From positions 1,590,501 through 1,654,500 of the forward strand of contig NZ_JADQTN010000001.1 in the NCBI RefSeq assembly GCF_017812015.1: 64,000 nt of DNA, read 5' to 3'. The notes below the pieces were generated by a model. It saw nothing but the letters and a program-made list of their open reading frames with translations, did no database searches and was not told the DNA's origin. The first letter of the stretch is position 1; every line of letters starts with the position of its first letter. Shown piece after piece: positions 38,133 through 47,499 of this stretch. The stretch comes from Pontixanthobacter sp. CEM42 (GTDB taxonomy: Bacteria; Pseudomonadota; Alphaproteobacteria; Sphingomonadales; Sphingomonadaceae). Position numbers and translations under genes: made by a program.

Positions 38133-38226
38133 AAAAGTCCCTGTTTTTCAGTGTGCTGACACATCAATATCGTCGGGTGAAGCTGGTGCAGTTGATTCTC
38201 CACGCCTCGGTTCCATTGGCCCGCAG

Positions 38227-38946
38227 TTAGAAGCGCGTGGTGAACTGGATCAGCCACAACGGCATGATTTCGATCAGCGATGCTTCGATCATTTTGTCGA
38301 AGCCCGTCAGGACCATCACACCCACCAATGTTAGCGCCAATCCGAAGAGCGGCTTGCCCCATTTTGCGAAGCCGGAAAGCGTCTTGCGCCGGTCACCCAG
38401 CGCTTTGCGCGATCCATAGGCGAATAGCAGGATCGACACTGCGACACCCAGTCCGAACACCAGGAATGTGAAGAAGGCTGAGACAAGGTTCTCGCCCGTG
38501 CTCGCCGCCGCAATGGCGACGCCCAAGGTTGGGCCGACACATGGTGCCCAGACCAGACCGAGTAACAACCCGATCATATACTGGCCGCGCACGCCTTTAT
38601 TGGAGACCTTCGAAAGCGCCTGATTGCCGCGATTGGTCAGCGGGGTTGCCGCTGCGCTCAAAGTCGCCTGCAATTGCGGCACCAGCAGAACAATCCCCGC
38701 CAGCACCAGCAATCCGCCCGCAAACATCCGGATCGCGCGCTCATCAATGCCGAGCGAAAAACCGAAAGCGATAATCGTGAAACCGAAAATGGTGAACGAT
38801 GTCACCAGACCCGCAGCCAGCGCCAGCGGGCCGAACTTGCTCTGCCCCAAAGCCGACCCGATCAGGATCGGAATCAGCGGCAGCACGCAAGGATTGAGGA
38901 TCGTCACCAAACCGGCGACGAATGCCAGGGCAAACCCAGTCAGCAT
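38227..38946 (-). CDS. ccdA: Cytochrome c biogenesis / thiol reductant transporter, CcdA family
   Basis: The 239-residue protein has six membrane helices and the two conserved redox cysteines in LNPCVLPLIP and WAPCVGPTLG. CcdA-type proteins carry electrons from cytoplasmic thioredoxin to periplasmic thiol proteins. The next gene in the same direction encodes an exported thioredoxin-like protein, a likely partner. Confidence 0.92.
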   Translation of the reverse strand: MLTGFALAFVAGLVTILNPCVLPLIPILIGSALGQSKFGPLALAAGLVTSFTIFGFTIIAFGFSLGIDERAIRMFAGGLLVLAGIVLLVPQLQATLSAAATPLTNRGNQALSKVSNKGVRGQYMIGLLLGLVWAPCVGPTLGVAIAAASTGENLVSAFFTFLVFGLGVAVSILLFAYGSRKALGDRRKTLSGFAKWGKPLFGLALTLVGVMVLTGFDKMIEASLIEIMPLWLIQFTTRF

Positions 38947-38995
38947 GGTAACGATCCTCTCTGAGAAACCTTTGGGGGTAGGCGACCCGAAGGCC

Positions 38996-39388
38996 TCAGA
39001 TAGCGTTCAGCACGACAGTGCGCAGCGCTGTGCGATTGGTTTGCGCGATTGAGCGAGCAGTTTCCTTTTTGCCTTTGAATACCAGGATGGTCGACTGGCG
39101 CGGAACACGGTGCGTCCGCAGGAAGGCTTTGTCTTGGTCGAAATCGACCTTGATAAATACTGCGCCTTTCAAGCGTTTATCCGCGCGTAGTTCGTTCAGG
39201 ATCGGTTGTTGGGCCTTACAAGTGGGGCACCAATTCGCATGCACATCAACGACAATCGTCTTGCCTGCATTTTGCGCGGCGGTGAACGTGCTGGCGCTAT
39301 AATCGGTCCAGCCGGGAGCAGCCGCCGCAGGCGTCAAAGCGAACAAGGCCGCAAAAGCAGCAACAATCGAAAGCAGTTTTTTCATCAA
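38996..39388 (-). CDS. Exported thioredoxin-like protein
   Basis: The 130-residue protein has a signal peptide (to about AAAA-PGW, residue 23) and a single thioredoxin domain with active site HANWCPTCKAQ, cis-proline-type PRQSTILVF and no second domain. It is expected in the periplasm, receiving electrons from the adjacent CcdA protein. Two consecutive ATGs (39388 and 39385) are both possible starts. The CPTC spacing is unlike the CGPC of cytoplasmic thioredoxin. Confidence 0.88.
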   Translation of the reverse strand: MMKKLLSIVAAFAALFALTPAAAAPGWTDYSASTFTAAQNAGKTIVVDVHANWCPTCKAQQPILNELRADKRLKGAVFIKVDFDQDKAFLRTHRVPRQSTILVFKGKKETARSIAQTNRTALRTVVLNAI

Positions 39389-39478
39389 TCAATCCCTTGG
39401 ATATGTAGTCTATCCTGAGGGTATTCGCGCACGCATCGCCACGGGTTACACCTTACCGCGGATTTTGCTGAAGAAAAT

Positions 39479-40258
39479 TTACCCGAAGAAATTCGGCTGC
39501 CCGTTGGAAGCGCTGACACCGCCATCGACCGCCATATTCACTCCGGTCACAAACACCGCATCGTCTGATGCAAGGAATGCTACCGGACCAGCAATCTCTT
39601 CAGGCTCTGCCGCACGGCCCAGCGGCATACGGTTCTTGATCGCTTTCATTGCGCCGTCATTGTCCGTCACACCATCGGTCATGTCCGATTTGGTAAGCGA
39701 AGGACATACGCAGTTCACCCGCACATCCTGCGCCCCCAATTGCAACGCCATCGCGCGGGTCAGATTGACCACTGCACCCTTAGAGGCATTGTAGATCGGC
39801 ATCATCCAGTCCCCGCCGAGGCCTGAGACGCTGGCAATGTTGATGATGTTGCCCTTGGTCTTCAGTAGCTCCGGGATCGCTGACCGGCTGAGATACATCA
39901 CGCCTTTCACATTGATATCGATCACCGCGTCGATGTCTTTGTCGCGCGCATCTGCAAGCTGCCCCATCCGCGCAACACCGGCATTGTTGACCAGCACATC
40001 GAGCGCGCCGAATTTCTCGACCGTCTTGCGTACAATCCGCGCTGCAAACTCGGGTGAACTGACATCGCCTTCAACGATCAGCGTGCGATCAGCATCCAAC
40101 GTTTCCGCAACTTTCTCGCAATCGGCGCGGTTACGCGAATTGAGCACCACATTCGCGCCCTCCTCGGCAAAGCGCCGCGCAATCCCCTCGCCAATCCCGC
40201 TAGAGGAGCCGGTGACGATGACAGTTTTGCCAGTAAAGCGAGCGAGGCCAGTGTTCAT
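39479..40258 (-). CDS. Short-chain dehydrogenase/reductase
   Basis: The 259-residue SDR has TGSSSGIGEGIA at the cofactor end, NNAGVARMG, the serine in IASVSGLGG and Tyr-Lys in IYNASKGA. The NSRNRADCEK stretch after strand 2 favours NADP. The C-terminal motif FVTGVNMAVDGG is normal. It is divergent from putP with a 104-base gap, and the substrate is unknown. Confidence 0.87.
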   Translation of the reverse strand: MNTGLARFTGKTVIVTGSSSGIGEGIARRFAEEGANVVLNSRNRADCEKVAETLDADRTLIVEGDVSSPEFAARIVRKTVEKFGALDVLVNNAGVARMGQLADARDKDIDAVIDINVKGVMYLSRSAIPELLKTKGNIINIASVSGLGGDWMMPIYNASKGAVVNLTRAMALQLGAQDVRVNCVCPSLTKSDMTDGVTDNDGAMKAIKNRMPLGRAAEPEEIAGPVAFLASDDAVFVTGVNMAVDGGVSASNGQPNFFG

Positions 40259-40362
40259 GTGAGTGGTCCTTTGGAAAGAGTGGTTTGCGCTAACAATGCA
40301 TGGCGGAGCAAAACGGTCCTGACTAGTGGCCAGCCCCCTCCAGCTTTGTTACGGACCCGCGT

Positions 40363-41847
40363 ATGGAAACCGGAACCTACATCTCGCTCGCCGCTTACTT
40401 CATCCTGATGATCGCCATCGGGCTTTACGCCTGGCGCAAATCGACGTCGGACAGCGAGGGATATCTGCTCGGCGGGCGCAATTTGCATCCGGCGGTGGCG
40501 GCTCTCTCGGCGGGCGCTTCAGATATGTCGGGCTGGTTGCTGCTGGGACTGCCCGGTGCACTCTATGTCGCGGGTCTGGTCGAGGCATGGATCGGGATCG
40601 GGCTGTTTATCGGTGCATGGATCAACTGGATTGTGGTTGCGCCAAGGTTACGCAAACAAACCGAGGAAATGGGCAACGCGTTGACCATTCCGCAATTTCT
40701 CGCGAACCGTTTCCCCGATCAGGCCGTGACACTGCGGGTGATTGCGGCGATCATTATCGTTGCATTCTTCGCCGTCTATACAGCGTCAGGGCTGGTCGGC
40801 GGCGGTAAGTTGTTTGAGACGAGCTTTGCCGGATTGTTCGGTGCAGCTGGCATGTCGGACTACATGATCGGTATCTGGATCACTGCGGGTGTGGTGCTGG
40901 TCTATACGATGGTCGGCGGATTTCTGGCGGTCAGCCTGACCGACTTTGTGCAGGGCTGCATCATGGTCGTCGCATTGGTGCTGATGCCGGTGGTTATCCT
41001 GATGGGCGGCACCGATCTGAACGCAGCGGCAAGCGCAGCACAGGCGGCGGGTAATGCCAATTATCTCAGCCTGTTTGGCGGACTGACCGTGGTCGGCTTC
41101 CTCAGCACCGTCGCATGGGGCCTCGGCTATTTCGGGCAGCCGCATATCATCGTGCGCTTTATGGCGGTGCGCAGCGTTGAGGAGGTCAAGACCGCGCGCC
41201 GCATCGGCATGAGCTGGATGGGCGTGGCGCTGATCGGCGCAGTCGGTGTAGCGATTGCTGGACGCGCCTATGCGGAGCAGAACGGGATAGTGGTGGAGGA
41301 TCCCGAGACGATCTTCATCATCCTCGCCAATACGCTGTTCCATCCGCTGATCACCGGCTTTCTGCTGGCCGCATTGCTCGCTGCGATCATGAGCACAATC
41401 AGCTCGCAGCTACTGGTCGCCTCCAGCAGCCTGACAGAGGATTTCTACCGCCTGTTCCTGCGAAAGGAAGCCACCGAGCGCGAGACCGTCAATGTCGGGC
41501 GAGTATGCGTGCTGCTGGTGGCACTGGCCGCGATGGTGATCGCCAGCGACCGCAACAGTCAGGTACTCGGCCTCGTCTCGAACGCATGGGCCGGCTTCGG
41601 TGCGGCGTTTGGCCCGCTGATTATCCTGTCGCTGACATGGAAGAAAATGACCGGCGCAGGAGCAGTGGCCGGATTGGTCACCGGCGCGGCTGTGGTCGCA
41701 GGCTGGATAGCGCTGGGCTGGAATGCAGAATTCCTCGGCGGCGCGGGTCTGTACGAAATCATCCCTGGCTTCATCGCCGCGTGGCTGGCGATTGTGCTTG
41801 TCAGCCGGATGACATATTCCGATCAAAATACAGCCGCCACGGCTTGA
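40363..41847 (+). CDS. putP: Sodium/proline symporter
   Basis: The 494-residue sodium:solute symporter has 13 membrane helices and the PutP marks SEGYLLGGRNLHPAVAALSAGASDMSGWLLLGLPGALY and the sodium-site region GGFLAVSLTDFVQG. It takes up L-proline with Na+. It is followed after 10 bases by gamma-glutamyltransferase, an unusual partner that could link release of amino acids from peptides or glutathione to uptake. The region before it has no clear operator. Confidence 0.92.
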   Translation: METGTYISLAAYFILMIAIGLYAWRKSTSDSEGYLLGGRNLHPAVAALSAGASDMSGWLLLGLPGALYVAGLVEAWIGIGLFIGAWINWIVVAPRLRKQTEEMGNALTIPQFLANRFPDQAVTLRVIAAIIIVAFFAVYTASGLVGGGKLFETSFAGLFGAAGMSDYMIGIWITAGVVLVYTMVGGFLAVSLTDFVQGCIMVVALVLMPVVILMGGTDLNAAASAAQAAGNANYLSLFGGLTVVGFLSTVAWGLGYFGQPHIIVRFMAVRSVEEVKTARRIGMSWMGVALIGAVGVAIAGRAYAEQNGIVVEDPETIFIILANTLFHPLITGFLLAALLAAIMSTISSQLLVASSSLTEDFYRLFLRKEATERETVNVGRVCVLLVALAAMVIASDRNSQVLGLVSNAWAGFGAAFGPLIILSLTWKKMTGAGAVAGLVTGAAVVAGWIALGWNAEFLGGAGLYEIIPGFIAAWLAIVLVSRMTYSDQNTAATA

Positions 41848-41857
41848 GGAGAACACC

Positions 41858-43663
41858 ATGCGATTGATTGCAAGTGCCGCGCTGCTGATCACAGCAAGCA
41901 CCATCCCAGCCCATTCGCAGGAGGCGGAAGAAACGCCGGCTATCGGCGCATCGGAAACTATCGGCGCGGGCGGCAGGCCCATCGGCAAGGATTGGTCGCG
42001 CAGCCCGGTAATCGCGCAACACGGCATGGCCGCGACCGCGCATCCGCTCGCCACGCAAATCGCGCTCGATATCCTTAAAGACGGCGGCACCGCCGTTGAT
42101 GCGGCGATTGCGGCCAATGCAGCGCTGGGCCTGATGGAACCGACTGGCAACGGCATTGGCGGCGATCTCTACGCGATCATTTACGACTCCAAGACCGAGA
42201 AGCTTTACGGTATCAACGGATCGGGCCGTTCTCCCAAAAACCAGACGCTCGACCAGCTCAAAGCGAAGCTGAATGGCGCAGAGGCCCTGCCCCCTGTCGG
42301 CCCGCTGCCAATCACCATCCCCGGCACCGTCGATGCATGGTTCGAAATGCACGGCAAGTTCGGCAAGCTGTCGATGGCAGACATCCTTGCGCCGACCGTC
42401 AACTACGCGCGCGAAGGGCACCCCGTCGCGCCGGTTATCGCGATGTATCTCGACCGCTCGCTTCGCGCGTACGAGCGGCGACAGAAAGCCACTCCGTTCG
42501 ATTTTTCCAACGCCCGCGCGACATGGTTCGCTGACGGCGCGCCCGCAGCAGGCGATGTGTTCAAGAACCCCGACCTCGCGCAAACGCTGGAGACCATCGG
42601 CAAAGACGGCCGCGACGCGTTTTATGACGGCGCGCTCACCGATGTGATGGTCACATACCTTCAGCAGCAAGGTTCCGCCTTCACGCGCGAGGATTTCGCC
42701 ACCCACACCAGCAGCTGGGTCGATCCCGCCTGCGTCACCTATCACAGCGGCTATGAACTGTGCGAGCTCCCGCCCAACGGCCAGGGCTTCGCCGCGCTGC
42801 AAATGGTCAACATCCTCAAAAATGTCGATCTGAAGCAGTGGGATCGCGGTTCCCCCGAAGTGCTGCATTACATCACCGAGGCGAAGCGGCTGGCCTATGC
42901 CGATGTCGCGCGCTTCTATGCCGATCTCGATTTCGCGCCTTTCCCGATGGATCTGCTGAGTGACGCATATGGCAAGAAGCGTTTTGCCTTGATCGATCCG
43001 GAACGCGCCACGCCCGAATTCGCGCCGGGCGAGCCTGCACCCGAGCCCAAGCTAGAGGGCGAAGGCGACACCACCTATCTTACCGTGACTGACAAAAACG
43101 GCATGATGGTCAGCCTGATCCAGTCCAATTACCGCGGCATGGGCGGCGGTCTGACGCCTGACGGGTTGGGCTTTATGTTCCAGGACCGCGGCGAGCTGTT
43201 CAGCCTCGATCTCGCGCACCCCAACGCCTATGAACCGGGCAAGCGCCCGTTCCACACGATCATCCCCGCCTTCGCCAAGAAAGACGGCAAACCATGGATG
43301 AGCTTCGGTCTGATGGGCGGCGGAATGCAGCCGCAAGGGCACGTGCAAGTGCTGATCAATATGGTCGATTACGGGATGAATGTGCAGGAAGCCGGCGACG
43401 CCGCGCGCCTCAACCACGATGGCGGCCGCCAACCGACCGAGCCGCTATCCGGCCCCAGCAAAGACCCGCTCGGCACGCTGAATGTCGAACCCGGCATCTC
43501 CGCTGCAACAATCGCGCGCCTGAAAGCCATGGGCCACAACGTCCGCGTGGTCGATAACGGCATCATGTTCGGCGGCTACCAAGCGATTGTGCGCGATCCG
43601 GAAACCGGCGTGTATTCGGGCGCAACGGAGATGCGGAAGGACGGGCAGGCTAGCGGGTACTAG
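41858..43663 (+). CDS. ggt: Gamma-glutamyltransferase
   Basis: Ggt cleaves or transfers the gamma-glutamyl group of glutathione and similar peptides in the periplasm, after self-cleavage into two chains. The 601-residue precursor has a signal peptide (to about AHSQ, residue 21), a large-subunit region with MEPTGNGIGGDLYAIIYD, and the processing site GDTTYLTV where Thr405 would become the N terminus and nucleophile of the small subunit. SNYRGMGGGL and GLMGGGMQPQGHVQ complete the active site. The gene is 10 bases after putP. Confidence 0.93.
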   Translation: MRLIASAALLITASTIPAHSQEAEETPAIGASETIGAGGRPIGKDWSRSPVIAQHGMAATAHPLATQIALDILKDGGTAVDAAIAANAALGLMEPTGNGIGGDLYAIIYDSKTEKLYGINGSGRSPKNQTLDQLKAKLNGAEALPPVGPLPITIPGTVDAWFEMHGKFGKLSMADILAPTVNYAREGHPVAPVIAMYLDRSLRAYERRQKATPFDFSNARATWFADGAPAAGDVFKNPDLAQTLETIGKDGRDAFYDGALTDVMVTYLQQQGSAFTREDFATHTSSWVDPACVTYHSGYELCELPPNGQGFAALQMVNILKNVDLKQWDRGSPEVLHYITEAKRLAYADVARFYADLDFAPFPMDLLSDAYGKKRFALIDPERATPEFAPGEPAPEPKLEGEGDTTYLTVTDKNGMMVSLIQSNYRGMGGGLTPDGLGFMFQDRGELFSLDLAHPNAYEPGKRPFHTIIPAFAKKDGKPWMSFGLMGGGMQPQGHVQVLINMVDYGMNVQEAGDAARLNHDGGRQPTEPLSGPSKDPLGTLNVEPGISAATIARLKAMGHNVRVVDNGIMFGGYQAIVRDPETGVYSGATEMRKDGQASGY

Positions 43664-43749
43664 GGCGGGTATTGAGGGGCGTCTCCGCGTTAAGCGTTGG
43701 ACCGCGATAGCAGCTTGTAACTGCGCTCTTTTTACCGCATCACCGCGTG

Positions 43750-44085
43750 ATGGGGGAAGTTAATATAGCCGCTCTTGAAAAGCTCGTTTCCGAAGCGAAA
43801 GCCTCGGGCGGTTCCGAGCTCGCAAATGCACAATCATTTGTCATATACCTAACGCAAGCACTCGGTCTCGAGCCTCCTAAAATGCAGGGCGAGGAGACCG
43901 CGAAAAGCGATTATGTATTCGAACGTCCGGTTACCTTCCGGCATCCGGGCGGCACCACCAGCACCGGCCGCATTGATTGCTACAAGCGCGACAGCTTCAT
44001 TCTGGAAGCGAAACAATCCGCCAAGCGCAAGAAAGCACGCGAGACCGAGCAGCTGGAAATGGCGGGCATCGAAACCACGCAATAG
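43750..44085 (+). pseudogene. N-terminal nuclease part of a MmeI-like restriction-modification protein, ended by an in-frame TAG
   Basis: The ATG at 43750 (GTG at 43747 also in frame) opens a 111-residue frame with the PD-(D/E)xK nuclease motif GRID-x-EAK: Asp76, Glu86 and Lys88, the same spacing as I recall for MmeI. A TAG at 44083-44085 stops it after GIETTQ. The next codon continues in the same frame into LGHAKRGTKTWDKV and the methyltransferase gene, so a single nonsense change in an originally continuous gene of about 1,190 codons explains both pieces. Without readthrough the nuclease is severed from the rest. Confidence 0.85.
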
Positions 44086-44124
44086 CTGGGCCATGCCAAA
44101 CGCGGCACCAAAACGTGGGACAAG

Positions 44125-47100
44125 GTGATGATCGCCGCCAAGAAACAGGCGGAAGATTACGCCCGCTCCTTGCCCGATGATCATGCCTACCCGCCCTTTC
44201 TACTGATCGCCGATATTGGCAACGTAATCGAAGTTTACGCTGATTTCAGCGGTCAGGGCCGCAACTACGCGCATTTCCCCGATCGCCAAAGTTACCGCCT
44301 GTCGATGGACGATCTGCTTGAGACGGGCGTTCAGGACAGGCTGCGCGCGATCTGGGATGATCCGCAACGCCTAGATCCCACGCGCATTTCTGCCGCCGTA
44401 ACCGAGGACATTGCCGAGCGGCTCGCAAAGATCGCCAAGAGCTTGGAAAAACGGCATGATCCCAAGGATATCGCCGAATTCCTGATGCGGTGCCTCTTCA
44501 CCATGTTTGCAGAGGATGTGGCCCTGATCCCCGACCACGGTTTCCAGAAACTGCTCGAACAAATGGTCGATACGCCAGAGCATTTCCCGCCAGCACTGGA
44601 AAGCCTGTGGCAGGTAATGGACAAAGGCGGCTACGCCCCGCATCTCAATGCCACGCTCAAACGATTTAACGGATCGCTGTTCAAAACGCATCGCGCGCTG
44701 CCGCTTGAGGCAGACGATATTCGCGAATTGTGGCTCGCCAGCAAGAAGGACTGGCGTGACGTTGAACCCGCCATTTTCGGTACTCTGCTCGAGCGCGCAC
44801 TGAATACCAAGGAACGCGGTAAGCTGGGCGCCCACTTCACTCCGCGCGTATATGTTGAGCGGCTCGTGGTGCCGACAATTATCGAGCCTCTGCGCGAGGA
44901 TTGGGAGGAAGTGCAGGCGCTGGTCGAAGATCTGCGCCGGGCTGGCAACAACGACGCAGCGCTGGAAGCAGTTCGCCAGTTCCATCATACTCTATGCATC
45001 ACGCGCGTGCTCGACCCCGCCTGTGGCACCGGCAATTTCCTTTATGTCAGCCTCGAACTGATGAAGCGGCTCGAAGGTGAAGTGCTCGAAACGCTGGAAG
45101 CGCTGGGCGATGATGAAGCGCGGCTTCTGCTCGATGGCGAAACGGTCAATCCGCGTCAGTTCTACGGCCTCGAAATCAATCCGCGCGCCGTACCGATTGC
45201 CGATCTGGTGCTTTGGATCGGTTTCCTGAAATGGCAACTCCGCACAGTGGAAGTGAAAGACCTGCCCGAACCGATCCTGCACGCTTACGGCACCGTCAAG
45301 CAACAGGATGCAATCCTTGCCTATGACAAGCAGGAATTGCTGCGGAACGAGGACGGCACGCCGATGACGCGGTGGGACGGGGAGACGATGAAGCTCCACC
45401 CCATCACCGGCGAGGAAATCCCCGATCCCGATGCGCAGATGGAACTCTACACATACGAAAATCCGCGCCGCGCCGATTGGCCGGAGGTGGAATTTATCGT
45501 CGGCAACCCGCCTTTCATCGGCGGCAAGGATATGCGCGCTGAGTTGGGCGATGGCTATGCCGAGGCGGCTTGGAAGGCGCGTAAAGGCGTGCCTGGCGGG
45601 GCCGATTTCGTAATGCATTTTTGGGACGAGGCGGCAACGCGGCTGCTCGCCAAGCCGCCTGCGAAAACGAAAGGCGAGAACTCGCTGCGGCGGTTCGGTT
45701 TTATCACTACCAATTCCATCACCCAGACCTTCAGCCGCCGCGTGGTGGAAAAGCATATGAACGCGAAGTTGCCGCTATCGCTGGTCTATGCCGTGCCCGA
45801 CCACCCGTGGGTGAAAGGCAGCGAGCGCGCGGCAGTGCGGATCGCCATGACCGTGGCGGTGCGCGGCGAGCGCCAGGGCAAGTTGGCCGAAGTAGTGCAC
45901 GAAAGCGGGCTCAATAACGATACGCGTGATGTGCGGCTGGAAAGTGAAGTGGGGAAGATCACGAGCGCACTGCGCCTGGGAGCTGATTTTTCACGTATCT
46001 CAGACCTCATTGCCAATGAAAAGATCGGGAACAAAGGTATCGTTCTTCACGGCAAGGGCTTCTTGGTAGACGAGGCGACCGCCAACCGCTTGGAGGAGCG
46101 CTCAGATAAAGCAAACGATAGGATTATCCGGCCGTTGTTCAATGGCAACGATTTAACGCAAAGGAGCAGAGGTGTCTGGGCGATCGACGCGGCATTCCTC
46201 GAGAAGGCCGATTTGGAGAGAAATTACCCAAAAATATACCAGCATCTATATGATCATGTTCGTCCGGAAAGGTTGCAGAACAAGCGGGAAGTGCGCCGGC
46301 TGAATTGGTGGAAATTCGGAGAGATCGGAGCAACTTTTCGACCTGACCTACTGAGGATTCCGTCCTACATTGCGACCACGAGGACGGCCAAGCATCGAAC
46401 GTTCTCAAAGGTATCGAGCTTCGTAATCCCGGAAAGCAAGCTCGTAACGTTCATGACCGATAGTAATCAGATTCTTGCATTGCTCTCATCTCGACTTCAC
46501 CATACCTTTGCATTGACAACCGGTGGTTTCTTGGAAGACCGCCCAACTTATCAGCATACGGATACATTCAACCCCTTCCCCTTCCCCATCCTCACCGACA
46601 CCCAATCCGCCAAGCTCGACGCCCTCGGCGAACGCCTAGACGCCTTCCGCAAAGAGCGGCTGGCGGAACACGCCTTCCTCACCATGACCGGCATGTACAA
46701 TGTGCTCGAACGCTATCGCGAACTCGATCGCAAGGCGGACGTGCCGCCGCTTTCAGAGGAGGAACTGGATGTCGCCGAAGCGGCTCAAATTACCGTGCTC
46801 AAGGACATTCATGACGAAATCGACCGCGAGGTCTTCGCTGCCTATGGCTGGGAAGACTTGGGCAAGCGGCTCGTCGGCAAGCCCGGCGCGACCACACCCA
46901 GCCCGCACAAATCCGAAGATCAGGAAGAAGCCGAGGAAGAGTTGCTCGCACGCCTCGTGGCGCTGAACCAAGAACGCGCTGCAGAGGAGAAACGCGGGAT
47001 CGTTCGTTGGCTGCGCCCCGATTTCCAGATCCCGCGCCTTGGGCATAAAGTCTCTGGCAGCGAGCAGGTCGAGGCCGACTTGGGTGAAGTGGTGCTGATC

Positions 47101-47319
47101 GAAGAGCGCAAATGGCCGACCGATGGCCTCGAGCAAATCCGCACATTGCGCGATGTTCTGGCCGAAGCAGAAGCGCCCCTGCCCGCCGATGCCCTTGCCA
47201 CCTTGTTCAAGGGCCGCAATACCGCCAAACGCAAATCGCGGGTTTCCGAAGTGCTCGAAACGCTGGTCGCAACGGGTGCCGCACGGTCTGGCGAAAAGGG
47301 CTATTTCCTGCCGCGCTAG
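44125..47319 (+). CDS. Type IIG/IIL-like adenine DNA methyltransferase with specificity domain
   Basis: The 1,064-residue frame (GTG at 44125) contains a helical linker (about 90-225, QKLLEQMVDTPEHFP), SAM motif I DPACGTGNF at 297-305, the catalytic NPPF at 461-464 (N6-adenine type, FIVGNPPFIGGKDM), and a target-recognition region at about 610-815, followed by FPFPILTDTQSAKLD and a coiled-coil tail. This is the MmeI/COG1002 layout, one chain for cutting, methylating and recognising DNA. The nuclease piece lies upstream, beyond an in-frame TAG. Methylation alone could persist. Confidence 0.88.
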   Translation: MMIAAKKQAEDYARSLPDDHAYPPFLLIADIGNVIEVYADFSGQGRNYAHFPDRQSYRLSMDDLLETGVQDRLRAIWDDPQRLDPTRISAAVTEDIAERLAKIAKSLEKRHDPKDIAEFLMRCLFTMFAEDVALIPDHGFQKLLEQMVDTPEHFPPALESLWQVMDKGGYAPHLNATLKRFNGSLFKTHRALPLEADDIRELWLASKKDWRDVEPAIFGTLLERALNTKERGKLGAHFTPRVYVERLVVPTIIEPLREDWEEVQALVEDLRRAGNNDAALEAVRQFHHTLCITRVLDPACGTGNFLYVSLELMKRLEGEVLETLEALGDDEARLLLDGETVNPRQFYGLEINPRAVPIADLVLWIGFLKWQLRTVEVKDLPEPILHAYGTVKQQDAILAYDKQELLRNEDGTPMTRWDGETMKLHPITGEEIPDPDAQMELYTYENPRRADWPEVEFIVGNPPFIGGKDMRAELGDGYAEAAWKARKGVPGGADFVMHFWDEAATRLLAKPPAKTKGENSLRRFGFITTNSITQTFSRRVVEKHMNAKLPLSLVYAVPDHPWVKGSERAAVRIAMTVAVRGERQGKLAEVVHESGLNNDTRDVRLESEVGKITSALRLGADFSRISDLIANEKIGNKGIVLHGKGFLVDEATANRLEERSDKANDRIIRPLFNGNDLTQRSRGVWAIDAAFLEKADLERNYPKIYQHLYDHVRPERLQNKREVRRLNWWKFGEIGATFRPDLLRIPSYIATTRTAKHRTFSKVSSFVIPESKLVTFMTDSNQILALLSSRLHHTFALTTGGFLEDRPTYQHTDTFNPFPFPILTDTQSAKLDALGERLDAFRKERLAEHAFLTMTGMYNVLERYRELDRKADVPPLSEEELDVAEAAQITVLKDIHDEIDREVFAAYGWEDLGKRLVGKPGATTPSPHKSEDQEEAEEELLARLVALNQERAAEEKRGIVRWLRPDFQIPRLGHKVSGSEQVEADLGEVVLIEERKWPTDGLEQIRTLRDVLAEAEAPLPADALATLFKGRNTAKRKSRVSEVLETLVATGAARSGEKGYFLPR
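45950..46575 (+). other. Putative target-recognition segment with foreign base composition
   Basis: Within the methyltransferase gene these bases are more AT-rich, and use AGA, AGG, ATA and TTA codons that are rare on either side. The flanks (before 45950 and after 46575) return to the GC-rich codon use of the neighbours. It covers residues of about 610-815, where specificity domains are exchanged in this family. Confidence 0.7.
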
Positions 47320-47405
47320 GGCCGCATTTTCCTACTCGCCGCTTCCCTGCTAGCTTCGCTTTGTCCTTCTTCGCATCGGTTTCCGGCCGGAAAAGGCAAA
47401 GTTCG

Positions 47406-47444
47406 TTAGTTCATGCGCCTCTGCGGATGTGTTTTATGAACTAA
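47406..47444. promoter_or_regulatory. Inverted repeat in the promoter region of the VOC gene
   Basis: TTAGTTCAT (47406-47414) and ATGAACTAA (47436-47444) are perfect 9-base inverted arms separated by 21 bases, followed by CCCAATTTGGG. The element is 56 bases before the VOC start, a place where a dimeric repressor or activator could bind. Confidence 0.5.
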
Positions 47445-47499
47445 ACCCCCAATTTGGGGATCGTGACGCTGCGACTCGGGCGGCAGAGGAGAGAGATTG

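Noticed and set aside
44083-44085. TAG as a recoded sense codon (pyrrolysine or programmed readthrough)
   Set aside because: No known stimulatory structure or pyl genes are visible; a simple nonsense mutation is more likely.
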